Positions 51,242 through 60,720 of a stretch of DNA of 64,000 nt are shown piece after piece. Position 1 is the stretch's first letter. Each line of letters opens with the position of its first letter. The notes beneath the pieces are model-generated. The model saw nothing but the letters and a program-made list of their open reading frames with translations. It ran no database searches and had not been told where the DNA came from. Both the position numbers and the translations under genes were made by a program. The stretch is from Pseudomonas protegens CHA0 (GTDB lineage Bacteria; Pseudomonadota; Gammaproteobacteria; Pseudomonadales; Pseudomonadaceae), in the NCBI RefSeq assembly GCF_000397205.1, contig NC_021237.1, positions 5,315,501 through 5,379,500 of the forward strand. The letters run 5' to 3'.

Positions 51242-52218
51242 AACAAAGCCTTTTCGAACACCGCCACCAGGCGCAATGGCAACAGTTCGAGCAATTGCTC
51301 GAGCGTCTGGAACATGGCCGGGCCAAAGCCGAGGAATGCCAGAGCTTCGTCCAGGACTACCGGCGCCTGTGCCAGCACCTGGCCCTGGCCGAAGAACGCG
51401 GCTACAGCAGCTACCTGATCGATCCGCTGCAACAACTGGCCCTGCGCGGCCACCAGCAGCTGTACCGACAGCGCAGCGCCTTCGGGGCCAATCTATTGAG
51501 TTTCGTGCTGGCCGGTTTCCCCCGCCTGGTGCGTCAGGAGTGGCGCCTGGTGCTGCTGGCCAGCCTGCTGTTCTTCGGCAGCCTGCTGGCCATCGGGGTG
51601 CTGGTGTACCTGTTTCCCGATCTGATCTACAGCCTGGTGAGCCCGCAGCAAGTCAGCGAGATGCAGAGCATGTACGACCCTACCGCCGGGCGCCTGGGGC
51701 GGGCCGCCGAACGGGCCTCGAGCGAAGACTGGGTGATGTTCGGCTACTACATCATGCACAACATCGGGATCGCCTTTCAGACCTTTGCCAGCGGCCTGCT
51801 GTTCGGCGTGGGCAGTGTGTTCTTCCTGTTTTTCAACGGCCTGATGATCGGCGCCATTGCCGGCCACCTGACCCAGATCGGCTTCGGCCAGACCTTCTGG
51901 CCGTTCGTGATCGGCCACGGCGCCTTTGAACTCAGCGCCATTGCCCTGTCTGGCGCCGCCGGGCTGAAGCTTGGCTGGGCGTTGATCGCGCCGGGCCGCC
52001 TGACCCGCGGCGAAGCCCTGCTGCAAGCCGCGCGCGTCAGCGTGCAACTGATCTACGGCGTCATCGGCTTCTTGCTGATCGCCGCCTTTGTCGAAGCCTA
52101 CTGGTCCTCCATGACCTGGCCGGCCGCCTGGGTCAAATACAGCGTCGGCAGTGCCCTTTGGGGCCTGGTGGCGGCCTACCTGACCCTGGCCGGACGTGAA
52201 TCCCATGCGCCTGAGTGA
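51238..52218 (+). CDS. SpoIIM-like (DUF95) membrane protein
   Basis: A 326-residue protein with a soluble helical N-terminus (1-95), then five or six membrane helices. The family core GYYIMHNIGIAFQTFASG and FVIGHGAFELSAIALSGAAGLKLG is clear. SpoIIM acts with SpoIID/P in engulfment in Bacillus, but this homologue is in a non-sporulating bacterium and belongs to a MoxR operon. It overlaps both neighbours. Confidence 0.85.
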   Translation: MKQSLFEHRHQAQWQQFEQLLERLEHGRAKAEECQSFVQDYRRLCQHLALAEERGYSSYLIDPLQQLALRGHQQLYRQRSAFGANLLSFVLAGFPRLVRQEWRLVLLASLLFFGSLLAIGVLVYLFPDLIYSLVSPQQVSEMQSMYDPTAGRLGRAAERASSEDWVMFGYYIMHNIGIAFQTFASGLLFGVGSVFFLFFNGLMIGAIAGHLTQIGFGQTFWPFVIGHGAFELSAIALSGAAGLKLGWALIAPGRLTRGEALLQAARVSVQLIYGVIGFLLIAAFVEAYWSSMTWPAAWVKYSVGSALWGLVAAYLTLAGRESHAPE

Positions 52219-53755
52219 TGCCAGCGTGGTGATCCGCCCCCGCAGCGCCTGGGAGGCCATGGACCTGGGCGTACTACTGAGCCAGCGTCATCGGCGCTTG
52301 CTGATGACCAGTTGGGCCATCGTCAGCCTGCCAGTGTTCGCCCTGCTGAGCCTGCTGCTCTGGGAATCGCCGTCGCTGGCGATCCTGCTGTTCTGGTGGC
52401 TGAAGCCGGCCTTCGAACGCCTGCCGCTGTTTATTCTGTCTAAAGCCCTGTTCGGCGAAACACCCAGCCTGGGGCAAGCGCTGAAACAATGGCCTCGCCT
52501 GCTCAAGCCGCAACTGCTGGCCAGCCTGACCTGGCGCCGCTTCAGCATGAGCCGCAGCTTCACCCTGCCGGTGGTACAACTTGAAGGCCTGAGCGCCGAC
52601 GCCCGGCAACAACGCCTGGCGGTGCTGCTACAGAAAAATGCCGGTGCCGCGCGCTGGCTGACCCTGATTGGCATGCACCTGGAAGGCGCCCTGTGGATTG
52701 GCCTGATGGTGCTGTTCTACCTGCTGCTGCCACAACAGGTCGAAGTGGACTGGAGCTGGCAGAGCCTGATGATCGCCGCCCAACAGGACTGGCTGTGGCT
52801 GGAACACCTGACCAACGTCTTCTACGCCCTGGTCCTGGTGATCTGGGAGCCGATCTACGTGGCCTGCGGTTTCAGCCTGTACCTGAACCGACGCACCGAG
52901 CTGGAGGCCTGGGACATCGAGCTGGTATTCCGTCGCCTGCGCCAGCGCCTGACCGGTGCCAGCACGCTGCTCTTGCTCGCCGGCCTGCTGCTCCTGGCAC
53001 CGACCCAACCGCTCTGGGCCGCAGCCCCCAGCAGTTCCGCGGCCGGCCCCGAGACCCCGCGGCTGCTGCAGCAACCGCTGACCAGCAAGGCCTCCTGGGA
53101 CAGCATCCAGGCCATCCTGGACAAGCCCCCCTTCAAGAACCAGGAGTCGGTCACTCGCTACCGTTTCGGTGACGAGCAAACCCAGAAGAAGGACGCCAAG
53201 GGCAAGCCTCCAGGCTGGCTCAAGAACCTGCTGGAAAGCCTCGGCAAGGACAGTTTCGGCGGGGTCGCCAAGGGCCTGGAGATTCTGCTCTGGGGGTTGC
53301 TGCTGGCGGCTCTGGGCTGGCTGATCTGGCGCTACCGCGATTGGCTGCAGGCCTTCGTCAGCCGTCGTCCGCTGCCGCGCAAGAAACGCCCCGCGGCCAT
53401 GCCCCAGCAGTTGTTCGGGCTGGAAGTCAGCAGCGAAACCCTGCCCGCCGATGTCGCTGCCCGCGCCGCTGAACTCTGGGCCAGCCAGCCCCGGGAGGCC
53501 CTGGGCCTGCTGTACCGGGCGCTGCTCAGTCGCTTGCTGGAAGACTTCCACCTGCCCCTCAGCGTGGCCGATACCGAAGGCCAGGTGCTGGAGCGCATCA
53601 AGGCGCTGCAGCAGCCACAATTGGAGGCTTTCAGCATCAGCCTGACCCGCCACTGGCAGAACATGGCGTACGGTCATCAGGTACCCGGCGCCGACCTGCA
53701 ACCACAACTGTGCGGCGCCTGGCGCAGCCTGTTCGGCCCCGGAGCACAGCCATGA
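52205..53755 (+). CDS. DUF4129 membrane protein
   Basis: A 516-residue protein with several membrane helices in the first half, another near 370, and a cytoplasmic C-terminal DUF4129 region (LLYRALLSRLLEDF, TEGQVLERI). The ATG at 52205 lies 14 bases inside the end of the SpoIIM-like gene; a GTG at 52196 is the alternative. DUF4129 proteins are regular partners of MoxR and DUF58. Confidence 0.82.
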   Translation: MRLSDASVVIRPRSAWEAMDLGVLLSQRHRRLLMTSWAIVSLPVFALLSLLLWESPSLAILLFWWLKPAFERLPLFILSKALFGETPSLGQALKQWPRLLKPQLLASLTWRRFSMSRSFTLPVVQLEGLSADARQQRLAVLLQKNAGAARWLTLIGMHLEGALWIGLMVLFYLLLPQQVEVDWSWQSLMIAAQQDWLWLEHLTNVFYALVLVIWEPIYVACGFSLYLNRRTELEAWDIELVFRRLRQRLTGASTLLLLAGLLLLAPTQPLWAAAPSSSAAGPETPRLLQQPLTSKASWDSIQAILDKPPFKNQESVTRYRFGDEQTQKKDAKGKPPGWLKNLLESLGKDSFGGVAKGLEILLWGLLLAALGWLIWRYRDWLQAFVSRRPLPRKKRPAAMPQQLFGLEVSSETLPADVAARAAELWASQPREALGLLYRALLSRLLEDFHLPLSVADTEGQVLERIKALQQPQLEAFSISLTRHWQNMAYGHQVPGADLQPQLCGAWRSLFGPGAQP

Positions 53756-54915
53756 AGCGCTACCTGTGGGGCGGCCTGGTCCTGCTCCTGGCTCTGGTCC
53801 TCGGGGCCGGCGGCTATTACCTGTATCGCCATGCCACGCCCTATCAGGAATTGGTCGATCACGGCCCCTCCCCCGAGGCCCGGGCCAACCCCTACCTGGC
53901 GGCCGAGATGTTCCTGCGTGAACGTGGCCTCAAGGTGCAACACGCCAATGGCCTGGACGTCCTGGCCAGCTTGCCCCCGGCCGGCAACAGCCTGTTGCTG
54001 CTGGGGGAGCGCTCGAACATGAGCCCGCCCCAGGTCGACCAGCTCCTGGAGTGGGCCCGCGCCGGCGGCCGCCTGCTCTTCGTCGCCGAGGCCCTGTGGG
54101 ACGAGGACAGCCAGAAGAGCGGCGACCTGCTGCTGGACCGGGTGCAGATCCACCAGCAGCTCAGCCAGGACCTTGACGAGCCACCGGAGCCGGAAGCCGA
54201 CGATGCCTATCCGAAGCTGACCAAGGTCTACCTGGAAGACGAACAGGCTCCGGCCTACATCAGTTTCGACACCGACTTCCACCTGGACGACCCGCAAAGC
54301 CTGGCGCAGTCCTGGGCCAACAGCGGCGTGGCGACCCACATGATCCAGCTTGAATACGGCAAGGGCGCGGTCATCGTGCTCACCGATGCCGATATCTGGA
54401 AAGCCCCCGCCATCGGCCTGTACGACAACGCCTGGCTGCTGTGGTACCTCAATACCGATAGCGCTGTGACGCTGCTGTTCAATACCGATCACCCGGACCT
54501 CTGGCAGTTGCTCTGGCGCTATTTCCCCCAGGCGCTGGTAGCCCTGGCCCTGCTGCTCGGCCTGTGGCTCTGGCAGGCCGGCATGCGCCACGGGCCGTTG
54601 CTGGCTCCAGCCCCCAAGGCGCGGCGCCAACTGCGTGAACACCTGCGGGCCAGTGCCGACTTCCTGCTGCGCCATGCTGGCCAGGGTGCGTTGCTGCAGG
54701 CCCTGCAACTGGATATCCGGCGCCGTGCACGGCGCCGTCACCCGGGCTTCGAGCAATTGCCGGCCGAGGCCCAGTGGGACGTGCTGGCCCTGCTCAGCCA
54801 ACAACCTGTCGAGGCCATTCGACAGGCCCTGCAACCCTTGTCCGGACAGCGCCTTTCCAGCGTTGATTTCAGCCACCAGGTCGCCCGCCTGCAAACTCTC
54901 AGGAATGCCCTATGA
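53752..54915 (+). CDS. DUF4350 membrane-anchored protein
   Basis: A 387-residue protein with an N-terminal membrane helix (LVLLLALVLGAGGYYLY), a large DUF4350 domain of periplasmic type (about 35-250) and a second helix near 265 (LVALALLLGLWLWQAG). It overlaps its neighbours by four bases on each side (ATGA). Function unknown. Confidence 0.82.
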   Translation: MKRYLWGGLVLLLALVLGAGGYYLYRHATPYQELVDHGPSPEARANPYLAAEMFLRERGLKVQHANGLDVLASLPPAGNSLLLLGERSNMSPPQVDQLLEWARAGGRLLFVAEALWDEDSQKSGDLLLDRVQIHQQLSQDLDEPPEPEADDAYPKLTKVYLEDEQAPAYISFDTDFHLDDPQSLAQSWANSGVATHMIQLEYGKGAVIVLTDADIWKAPAIGLYDNAWLLWYLNTDSAVTLLFNTDHPDLWQLLWRYFPQALVALALLLGLWLWQAGMRHGPLLAPAPKARRQLREHLRASADFLLRHAGQGALLQALQLDIRRRARRRHPGFEQLPAEAQWDVLALLSQQPVEAIRQALQPLSGQRLSSVDFSHQVARLQTLRNAL

Positions 54916-55937
54916 GCGAACAACCGATCGAATTCCCCGAGCCTTCCGAGGCTCCACAGCCTCAGGTCCATGCTGCCCAGCAGCGCCAGCGGGCCAGCCA
55001 GCTGGCTCAGGCGGTGCGCCTGGAACTGCAGAAGGCGGTGATCGGCCAGGAAGCGGTCATCGATGATGTGCTGACCGCCCTGATCGCTGGCGGCCATGTG
55101 CTGCTCGAAGGCGTACCCGGGCTCGGCAAGACCCTGCTGGTACGAGCCCTGGCCCGCTGCTTTGGCGGCGAGTTCGCGCGCATCCAGTTCACCCCCGACC
55201 TGATGCCCAGCGACGTCACCGGGCATGCGGTATACGACCTGCAGACCGAGCAGTTCAAGCTGCGCAAGGGCCCGCTGTTCACCAACCTGCTGCTGGCGGA
55301 CGAGATCAACCGCGCGCCGGCCAAGACCCAGGCCGCCCTGCTGGAAGCCATGCAGGAACGTCAGGTCACCCTCGAAGGCCGAGCGCTGCCCATCGCCCAG
55401 CCGTTCATGGTCCTGGCTACCCAGAACCCCATCGAACAGGAAGGCACCTACCCGCTGCCGGAGGCCGAGCTGGATCGCTTCATGCTCAAGCTGCGCATGG
55501 ACTACCCGGATGCCGAACAAGAACTGACCATGGTCCGCCAGGTGACGCGCTCGACCCGCGCCGACATGCTCGACGTACAGCCTCTGCGCACCGTACTCCA
55601 GGCCAAGGACGTACTGGCCCTGCAGCGCATCGCCAGCGAACTGCCCCTGGACGAGCAGGTGCTCGATTATGCCGTGCGCCTGGCCCGGGCCACCCGCAGT
55701 TGGCCAGGCCTGACCCTGGGCGCCGGCCCCCGCGCCTCCATTGCCCTGGTACGCGGCGCTCGTGCCCGGGCCCTGCTGCGTGGCGGCGAATTCGTGATTC
55801 CCGATGACATAAAGGGCTGCGCCATGGCCGTGCTGCGGCATCGAGTACGGGTCGCCCCGGAGCTGGACATCGAAGGCCTGTCGGTGGAACAGGTGCTCAA
55901 GCAGATGCTCGAACAGATTCCGGCACCGCGCCTGTGA
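54912..55937 (+). CDS. MoxR-family AAA+ ATPase
   Basis: A 341-residue ATPase of the MoxR group with Walker A GVPGLGKT, Walker B LLADEINRAP, sensor ATQNPIEQEGTYPLPEAE and the C-terminal lid. MoxR proteins act as chaperones that insert metal or mature complexes with a vWA-type partner, here the DUF58 protein 13 bases downstream. Confidence 0.93.
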   Translation: MSEQPIEFPEPSEAPQPQVHAAQQRQRASQLAQAVRLELQKAVIGQEAVIDDVLTALIAGGHVLLEGVPGLGKTLLVRALARCFGGEFARIQFTPDLMPSDVTGHAVYDLQTEQFKLRKGPLFTNLLLADEINRAPAKTQAALLEAMQERQVTLEGRALPIAQPFMVLATQNPIEQEGTYPLPEAELDRFMLKLRMDYPDAEQELTMVRQVTRSTRADMLDVQPLRTVLQAKDVLALQRIASELPLDEQVLDYAVRLARATRSWPGLTLGAGPRASIALVRGARARALLRGGEFVIPDDIKGCAMAVLRHRVRVAPELDIEGLSVEQVLKQMLEQIPAPRL

Positions 55938-55950
55938 GCCGCCCACGCCA

Positions 55951-57282
55951 ATGAAGCCGACCCGTCTGCTGTTGATCTGGCTGGGTACTTTGACCGGCCT
56001 GTACACCCTGCTCGGCGCCGCCCGCGCCCTGGGCAGCGAGGCCCTGCCGCGCCTGGACTCGATTGCCTGGGGCCTGCTGCTGGCGTTGTTGCTGCTGGCA
56101 TTGCTGGACGCCCTGCGCCTGCTGCGCGTGGCCTCGCCGCAGATCCAGCGCCAGCTACCCGGCAGCCTGCCCCTGGGCCGCTGGAGCGAGGTGCAACTGG
56201 AGATCCTGCACGACTACCGGCAACCACTGGATGTGCAACTGTTCGACCACCCGCCCCAGGGCCTGGGCTTCGAGCACCTGCCGCAGTCCACGCGCCTGGA
56301 GCCGGGGCAGGTCAGCCGGATCGGCTATAACGTGCGCCCACTGCAGCGCGGCCACTTCAATTTCGACCAGTGCGAAGTCAGCCTGCCCAGCCCTCTCGGA
56401 TTATGGAGCGCCAGGCGCCTGCTCAAGGTGCACGACAGCACCCGGGTCTACCCGGACTTCGCCCGGCTCTACGGCGCGCAATTGCTGGCGGTGGACAACT
56501 GGCTCAGCCAACTCGGTGTGCGCCAGCGACAACGCCGCGGCCTGGGCCTGGAGTTCAACCAACTGCGGGAGTTTCGCGAAGGCGACAGCCTGCGGCAGAT
56601 CGATTGGAAGGCCACGGCCCGCCAACGCGCGCCCATCGTCCGGGAGTACCAGGACGAACGCGACCAGCAGATCATCTTCATGCTCGACTGCGGGCGCCGC
56701 ATGCGCAGCCAGGATGGCGAGCTGGCGCACTTCGACCACGCCCTCAATGCCTGCCTGCTGCTGAGCTATGTCGCCCTGCGCCAGGGCGATGCGGTGGGCC
56801 TGTACAGCTTTGCCGGGGAACGCTCGCGCTACCTTGCACCGGTCAAGGGCTCGGCCCAGTTGAGCGTGCTGCTCAATGGCGTCTACGACCTGGACACCAG
56901 CCAGCGCCCCGCCGATTACCAGGCCGCCGCCAGCGAGCTGCTGGCGCGGCAGAAACGCCGGGCACTGGTGGTGCTGATTACCAACCTGCGGGACGAGGAT
57001 GACCAGGAACTGCTGACGGCGGTCAAGCGCATCGGCCGCCAGCATCGGGTGCTGGTGGCCAGCCTGCGCGAAGAGGTGCTCGACCAGTTGCGCCAGAGCC
57101 CGGTGCAAACCCTGCCCGAAGCCCTGGCCTACAGCGCGACGGTGAACTACCTGAACAGCCGCGCCGAGCTGCACGAACGCCTGAGCGCCCACGGCGTCGC
57201 CCTGCTCGACGCCCGCCCGGGAGAACTGGGGGCCGAACTGGTCAGCCGCTATCTGAGCTGGAAGAAAGCCGGCAGCCTGTAG
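55951..57282 (+). CDS. DUF58 protein (vWA-like MoxR partner)
   Basis: A 443-residue protein with two N-terminal membrane helices and a C-terminal DUF58 domain: EFNQLREFREGDSLRQIDWK and IVREYQDERDQQIIFMLDCG. The metal site usually DxSxS of vWA domains reads DCGRRM, as commonly seen in DUF58. It closes the six-gene operon. Confidence 0.9.
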   Translation: MKPTRLLLIWLGTLTGLYTLLGAARALGSEALPRLDSIAWGLLLALLLLALLDALRLLRVASPQIQRQLPGSLPLGRWSEVQLEILHDYRQPLDVQLFDHPPQGLGFEHLPQSTRLEPGQVSRIGYNVRPLQRGHFNFDQCEVSLPSPLGLWSARRLLKVHDSTRVYPDFARLYGAQLLAVDNWLSQLGVRQRQRRGLGLEFNQLREFREGDSLRQIDWKATARQRAPIVREYQDERDQQIIFMLDCGRRMRSQDGELAHFDHALNACLLLSYVALRQGDAVGLYSFAGERSRYLAPVKGSAQLSVLLNGVYDLDTSQRPADYQAAASELLARQKRRALVVLITNLRDEDDQELLTAVKRIGRQHRVLVASLREEVLDQLRQSPVQTLPEALAYSATVNYLNSRAELHERLSAHGVALLDARPGELGAELVSRYLSWKKAGSL

Positions 57283-57297
57283 CTGCTGCCGAGCGCC

Positions 57298-57657
57298 TCA
57301 GGCCGAGGTCTGCAACGGGTGAAAGCTGAAGTAATGACGCAACGCCTGCTCCAGCTCGACAAACTCCGCACCGGCCCGCAACAGGCTGAAACCGCTGTCG
57401 TAGTGGTGCGGCGTCAGGTCCTCATGGCACCAGAGGCAGCAGGCGCTGAAGTCGATGAACTGCACCTGGCCGTCACCGCCGGGGACTTTCACCCGCAAGT
57501 CGAATTCGGCACCGATCAGCATCGGCAACTGGCTGATCAGCATCAGCCCGTCGGCCGACAGGTTGCCAAGGAAACCCACCGGCTTGTCGGTGAAACGATT
57601 GAATACTTTTAAAAAGGACGGCAGTTGGTGCCGCTCGATCCGAGGTTCCATGAACAT
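57298..57657 (-). CDS. PilZ-domain protein
   Basis: A 119-residue protein resembling PilZ domains: GFLGNLSADGLMLISQ corresponds to the (D/N)xSxxG motif, and the first Arg-x-x-x-Arg motif is weak (RIERHQL). It probably binds cyclic di-GMP, but the N-terminal Arg pair is not ideal. The start is the ATG at 57657 or 57651; neither has a clear ribosome site. Confidence 0.7.
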   Translation of the reverse strand: MFMEPRIERHQLPSFLKVFNRFTDKPVGFLGNLSADGLMLISQLPMLIGAEFDLRVKVPGGDGQVQFIDFSACCLWCHEDLTPHHYDSGFSLLRAGAEFVELEQALRHYFSFHPLQTSA

Positions 57658-57875
57658 GCTGGGTATCGCTATGAAAGGTCATTAAGCATGACCGCACTAG
57701 TGCTTCGGAACAGGCCCTGAATCGGCCCGCCCTCCCGGATTCGATGCGCGAGGAAGACTGCCAGAAGGATTCCAACGCCACTGCCACCAGCCGGGCCGGG
57801 GCAGTTTTCGAACAGCCTGTGCAGATGTTAGCTCAAGCACGAGGGGCAATTACACCGCCCCCTAGTGAATCTCTT

Positions 57876-58250
57876 TTACAACGCCGTGCGACGAACTTGA
57901 GCGGCGCCATTTGCCGGGTAGTGCCCCAACTGTTGCAGGGTATCCAGGCGAGCCCGGGCGCGAAACGCGTACTCGCTGGTGGGGTACTGGGTAATGATGA
58001 ACTGGTAGGTCTGCGCGGCATCGACGAACAACTTCTGGCGCTCCAGGCATTGCCCGCGCAGCATCGACACTTCCGGCTGGATATAGCGACGGGCACGGCT
58101 GTCACGGTCGACCTGGCTCAACTCGAGCATCACGCTCTCGCAGTTGCCGCGGTCATAAGCGCGGTAGGCGTTATTCAAATGATGGTCCATGGACCAGCGG
58201 GTACAGCCGACAACACTGACGGCCAGGGCAGCAATGAGTACGAATCGCAT
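57876..58250 (-). CDS. Small TPR lipoprotein
   Basis: A 124-residue lipoprotein: signal peptide ending VSVVGC (Cys18) and a TPR-like helical body (NNAYRAYDRGN, AAQTYQFIITQYPTSEYAFRAR). AGGAG lies six bases before the ATG at 58250. It is divergent from pykA. Such small TPR lipoproteins often assist envelope complexes; no specific role is known. Confidence 0.8.
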   Translation of the reverse strand: MRFVLIAALAVSVVGCTRWSMDHHLNNAYRAYDRGNCESVMLELSQVDRDSRARRYIQPEVSMLRGQCLERQKLFVDAAQTYQFIITQYPTSEYAFRARARLDTLQQLGHYPANGAAQVRRTAL

Positions 58251-58304
58251 GGGGTATCTCCTGTCTTGTGCAGTGTATCGACTCATCGGCAAAAATCTTC
58301 AAGG

Positions 58305-58320
58305 TTGTTGCGGTAAACAA
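58305..58320. promoter_or_regulatory. Candidate HexR-type operator between the lipoprotein gene and pykA
   Basis: TTGT-N8-ACAA, the spacing of Pseudomonas HexR sites in sugar-catabolic promoters, lies 88 bases before the pykA ATG. A single match by eye to a short motif; chance occurrence is possible. Confidence 0.3.
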
Positions 58321-58407
58321 ACAAAGCAATAAGTAGTGCAAACGAACAATGACTACAACTTCGGAGCATAGTAGCCTCTCGTTGCGCTTGAACTCAGGAG
58401 TCCGTGC

Positions 58408-59859
58408 ATGTCCGTTCGTCGTACCAAAATCGTTGCCACCCTTGGCCCGGCCAGTAACTCGCCGGAAGTTCTCGAACAGCTGATTCTCGCGGGCCTGGAT
58501 GTTGCCCGTCTGAACTTCTCCCACGGCACTCCGGACGAGCACAAGGCTCGCGCCAAACTGGTCCGCGACCTGGCAGCCAAGCACGGCCGCTTCGTGGCCA
58601 TCCTCGGCGACCTGCAGGGCCCGAAGATCCGCATCGCCAAATTCGCCAACAAGCGCATCGAGCTGAAGATCGGTGACAAGTTCACCTTCTCCACCAGCCA
58701 TCCGCTGACCGAAGGCACCCAGGATATCGTCGGCATCGACTACCCGGATCTGGTCAAGGACTGCGGTGTGGGCGACGAGCTGCTGCTGGACGACGGCCGC
58801 GTGGTGATGCGTGTGGAAACCGCCACCGCCACCGAATTGCATTGCGTGGTGACCATCGGCGGCCCGCTGTCCGACCACAAGGGCATCAACCGTCGTGGTG
58901 GTGGCCTGACCGCTCCGGCCCTGACCGAGAAAGACAAGGCCGATATCAAGCTCGCGGCCGAGATGGAAGTCGATTACCTGGCCGTGTCCTTCCCACGGGA
59001 CGCCGCCGACATGGAATACGCGCGCAAGCTGCGTGACGAAGCCGGTGGTACTGCCTGGCTGGTAGCGAAGATCGAACGCGCCGAAGCGGTGGCCGACGAC
59101 GAAACCCTCGACGGCCTGATCAAGGCCAGCGACGCGGTCATGGTTGCCCGTGGCGACCTGGGCGTGGAAATCGGCGACGCCGAGCTGGTGGGCATCCAGA
59201 AGAAAATCATTCTGCACGCCCGTCGCCACAACAAGGCGGTGATCGTTGCGACCCAGATGATGGAGTCGATGATCCAGAACCCGATGCCGACCCGCGCCGA
59301 AGTGTCCGACGTGGCCAACGCCGTGCTCGACTACACCGATGCGGTGATGCTCTCGGCGGAAAGCGCCGCCGGTGCCTACCCGCTGGAAGCGGTGCAGGCC
59401 ATGGCGCGGATCTGCGTCGGTGCGGAAAAGCACCCCACCAGCAAGACCTCCAGCCACCGCATGGGCAAGGTGTTCGAAAGCTGCGACCAGAGCATCGCCC
59501 TGGCTGCCATGTACACCGCCAACCACTTCCCGGGCGTGAAGGCGATCATCGCCCTGACCGAAAGTGGCTACACCCCGCTGATCATGTCGCGCATCCGCTC
59601 CTCGGTGCCGATCTACGCCTACTCCCCGCACCGCGAAACCCAGGCTCGCGCAGCCATGTTCCGTGGCGTCTACACCATCCCGTTCGACCCGGCTTCCCTG
59701 CCGCCCGAGCAGGTCAGCCAGGCAGCGATCGATGAGCTGCTCAAGCGCGGTGTCGTAGAGAAAGGCGACTGGGTGATTCTCACCAAGGGCGACAGCTACC
59801 ACACCACCGGCGGCACCAACGGCATGAAGATCCTGCACGTGGGCGACCCGATGGTCTGA
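58408..59859 (+). CDS. pykA: Pyruvate kinase (PykA type)
   Basis: A 483-residue enzyme converting phosphoenolpyruvate and ADP to pyruvate and ATP. TKIVATLGPAS, NFSHGTPDEH, the catalytic segment with ARGDLGVEIG and the Lys in AKIERAEA, and the Mg-binding MLSAESAAGAYP are all present. The order pykA, enoyl-CoA hydratase, ferredoxin reductase, sadC, fumarase is that of P. aeruginosa pykA, which supports the paralogue choice. AGGAG precedes the ATG. Confidence 0.95.
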   Translation: MSVRRTKIVATLGPASNSPEVLEQLILAGLDVARLNFSHGTPDEHKARAKLVRDLAAKHGRFVAILGDLQGPKIRIAKFANKRIELKIGDKFTFSTSHPLTEGTQDIVGIDYPDLVKDCGVGDELLLDDGRVVMRVETATATELHCVVTIGGPLSDHKGINRRGGGLTAPALTEKDKADIKLAAEMEVDYLAVSFPRDAADMEYARKLRDEAGGTAWLVAKIERAEAVADDETLDGLIKASDAVMVARGDLGVEIGDAELVGIQKKIILHARRHNKAVIVATQMMESMIQNPMPTRAEVSDVANAVLDYTDAVMLSAESAAGAYPLEAVQAMARICVGAEKHPTSKTSSHRMGKVFESCDQSIALAAMYTANHFPGVKAIIALTESGYTPLIMSRIRSSVPIYAYSPHRETQARAAMFRGVYTIPFDPASLPPEQVSQAAIDELLKRGVVEKGDWVILTKGDSYHTTGGTNGMKILHVGDPMV

Positions 59860-59877
59860 GTCTTCGCCTTGCTGAAC

Positions 59878-59912
59878 AAAAAGCCCCGGTGCCGAAAACA
59901 CCGGGGCTTTTT
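59878..59912. terminator. Bidirectional terminator between pykA and the enoyl-CoA hydratase gene
   Basis: AAGCCCCGGTG and CACCGGGGCTT form a perfect 11-pair stem with a seven-base loop, flanked by A on the left and T on the right. The two genes converge here. Confidence 0.95.
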
Positions 59913-59942
59913 CATGCCCGCGTGAAACCGCTTTCCAGGGTC

Positions 59943-60692
59943 TCAGCCCTTGCTGAGAAACCCGGACAACGCGGCGATGGCTTCCGGGGACTGCAGGCGC
60001 CGGGTGAATTCCACGCCCTCTTGCTCAATGACCTGGCGCAGTTGCTCGCGGCCCGGCGCCTTCATCAGGCGCTTGCTCACCTGCACCGCTTCGGGCGCCA
60101 ACTGGCTGAAACGCAAGGCCGCCTCCCGGGCCTTGGCCAAGGTGGCCACACCATCCCCCAGGGCGGCGCTGGCAATCCCCCAGGCGGCGGCCTGTTCGCC
60201 ACTGAAGCCTTCGCCCAGCAACAGCAACTCCGCCGCCTTGGCCTGCCCCAGCAAGCGCGGCAGGATCAGGCTCGAACCAAATTCCGGGCACAGCCCCAGG
60301 TTGACGAACGGCATGCGCAGCCGTGCATCGCGACTGACATAGACCAGATCGCAATGCAGCAGCATCGTGGTGCCGATGCCTACTGCCGCGCCGGCCACTG
60401 CGGCCACCACCGGCTTGCGACATTGCACAAGGCTGCGCATGAAGCGAAACACCGGGCTGTCGAGGTCCCGGGGCGGTTGCTGGAGGAAGTCGGCGATGTC
60501 ATTGCCGGCGGTAAAGCATTCGCTGCTGCCGCAGATCATCACGGCGTTGATCTCGGGATCGCCATCGGCCTCGCTCAGGGCGTCGGCCAGGCGAGCGTAC
60601 ATGGCGCGGGTCAAGGCGTTTTTCTTGTCGGGACGGTTCAGGCGCAGGGTCAGCAGCCCGCCCTCACGTTGCAACTCGATGGCATCGGTCAT
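59943..60692 (-). CDS. Enoyl-CoA hydratase/isomerase family protein
   Basis: A 249-residue crotonase-fold enzyme. The oxyanion hole elements are seen in CFTAGNDIADFL and VAAVAGAAVGIGTTMLLHCD; the first catalytic Glu position of hydratases is not clearly present (LCPEFGSS gives one acidic residue), so isomerase activity is as likely as hydration. It is followed upstream by the ferredoxin reductase 28 bases away. Confidence 0.85.
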   Translation of the reverse strand: MTDAIELQREGGLLTLRLNRPDKKNALTRAMYARLADALSEADGDPEINAVMICGSSECFTAGNDIADFLQQPPRDLDSPVFRFMRSLVQCRKPVVAAVAGAAVGIGTTMLLHCDLVYVSRDARLRMPFVNLGLCPEFGSSLILPRLLGQAKAAELLLLGEGFSGEQAAAWGIASAALGDGVATLAKAREAALRFSQLAPEAVQVSKRLMKAPGREQLRQVIEQEGVEFTRRLQSPEAIAALSGFLSKG

Positions 60693-60720
60693 GGGGATCT
60701 CGCTCTGGAAGAATCAGCGC

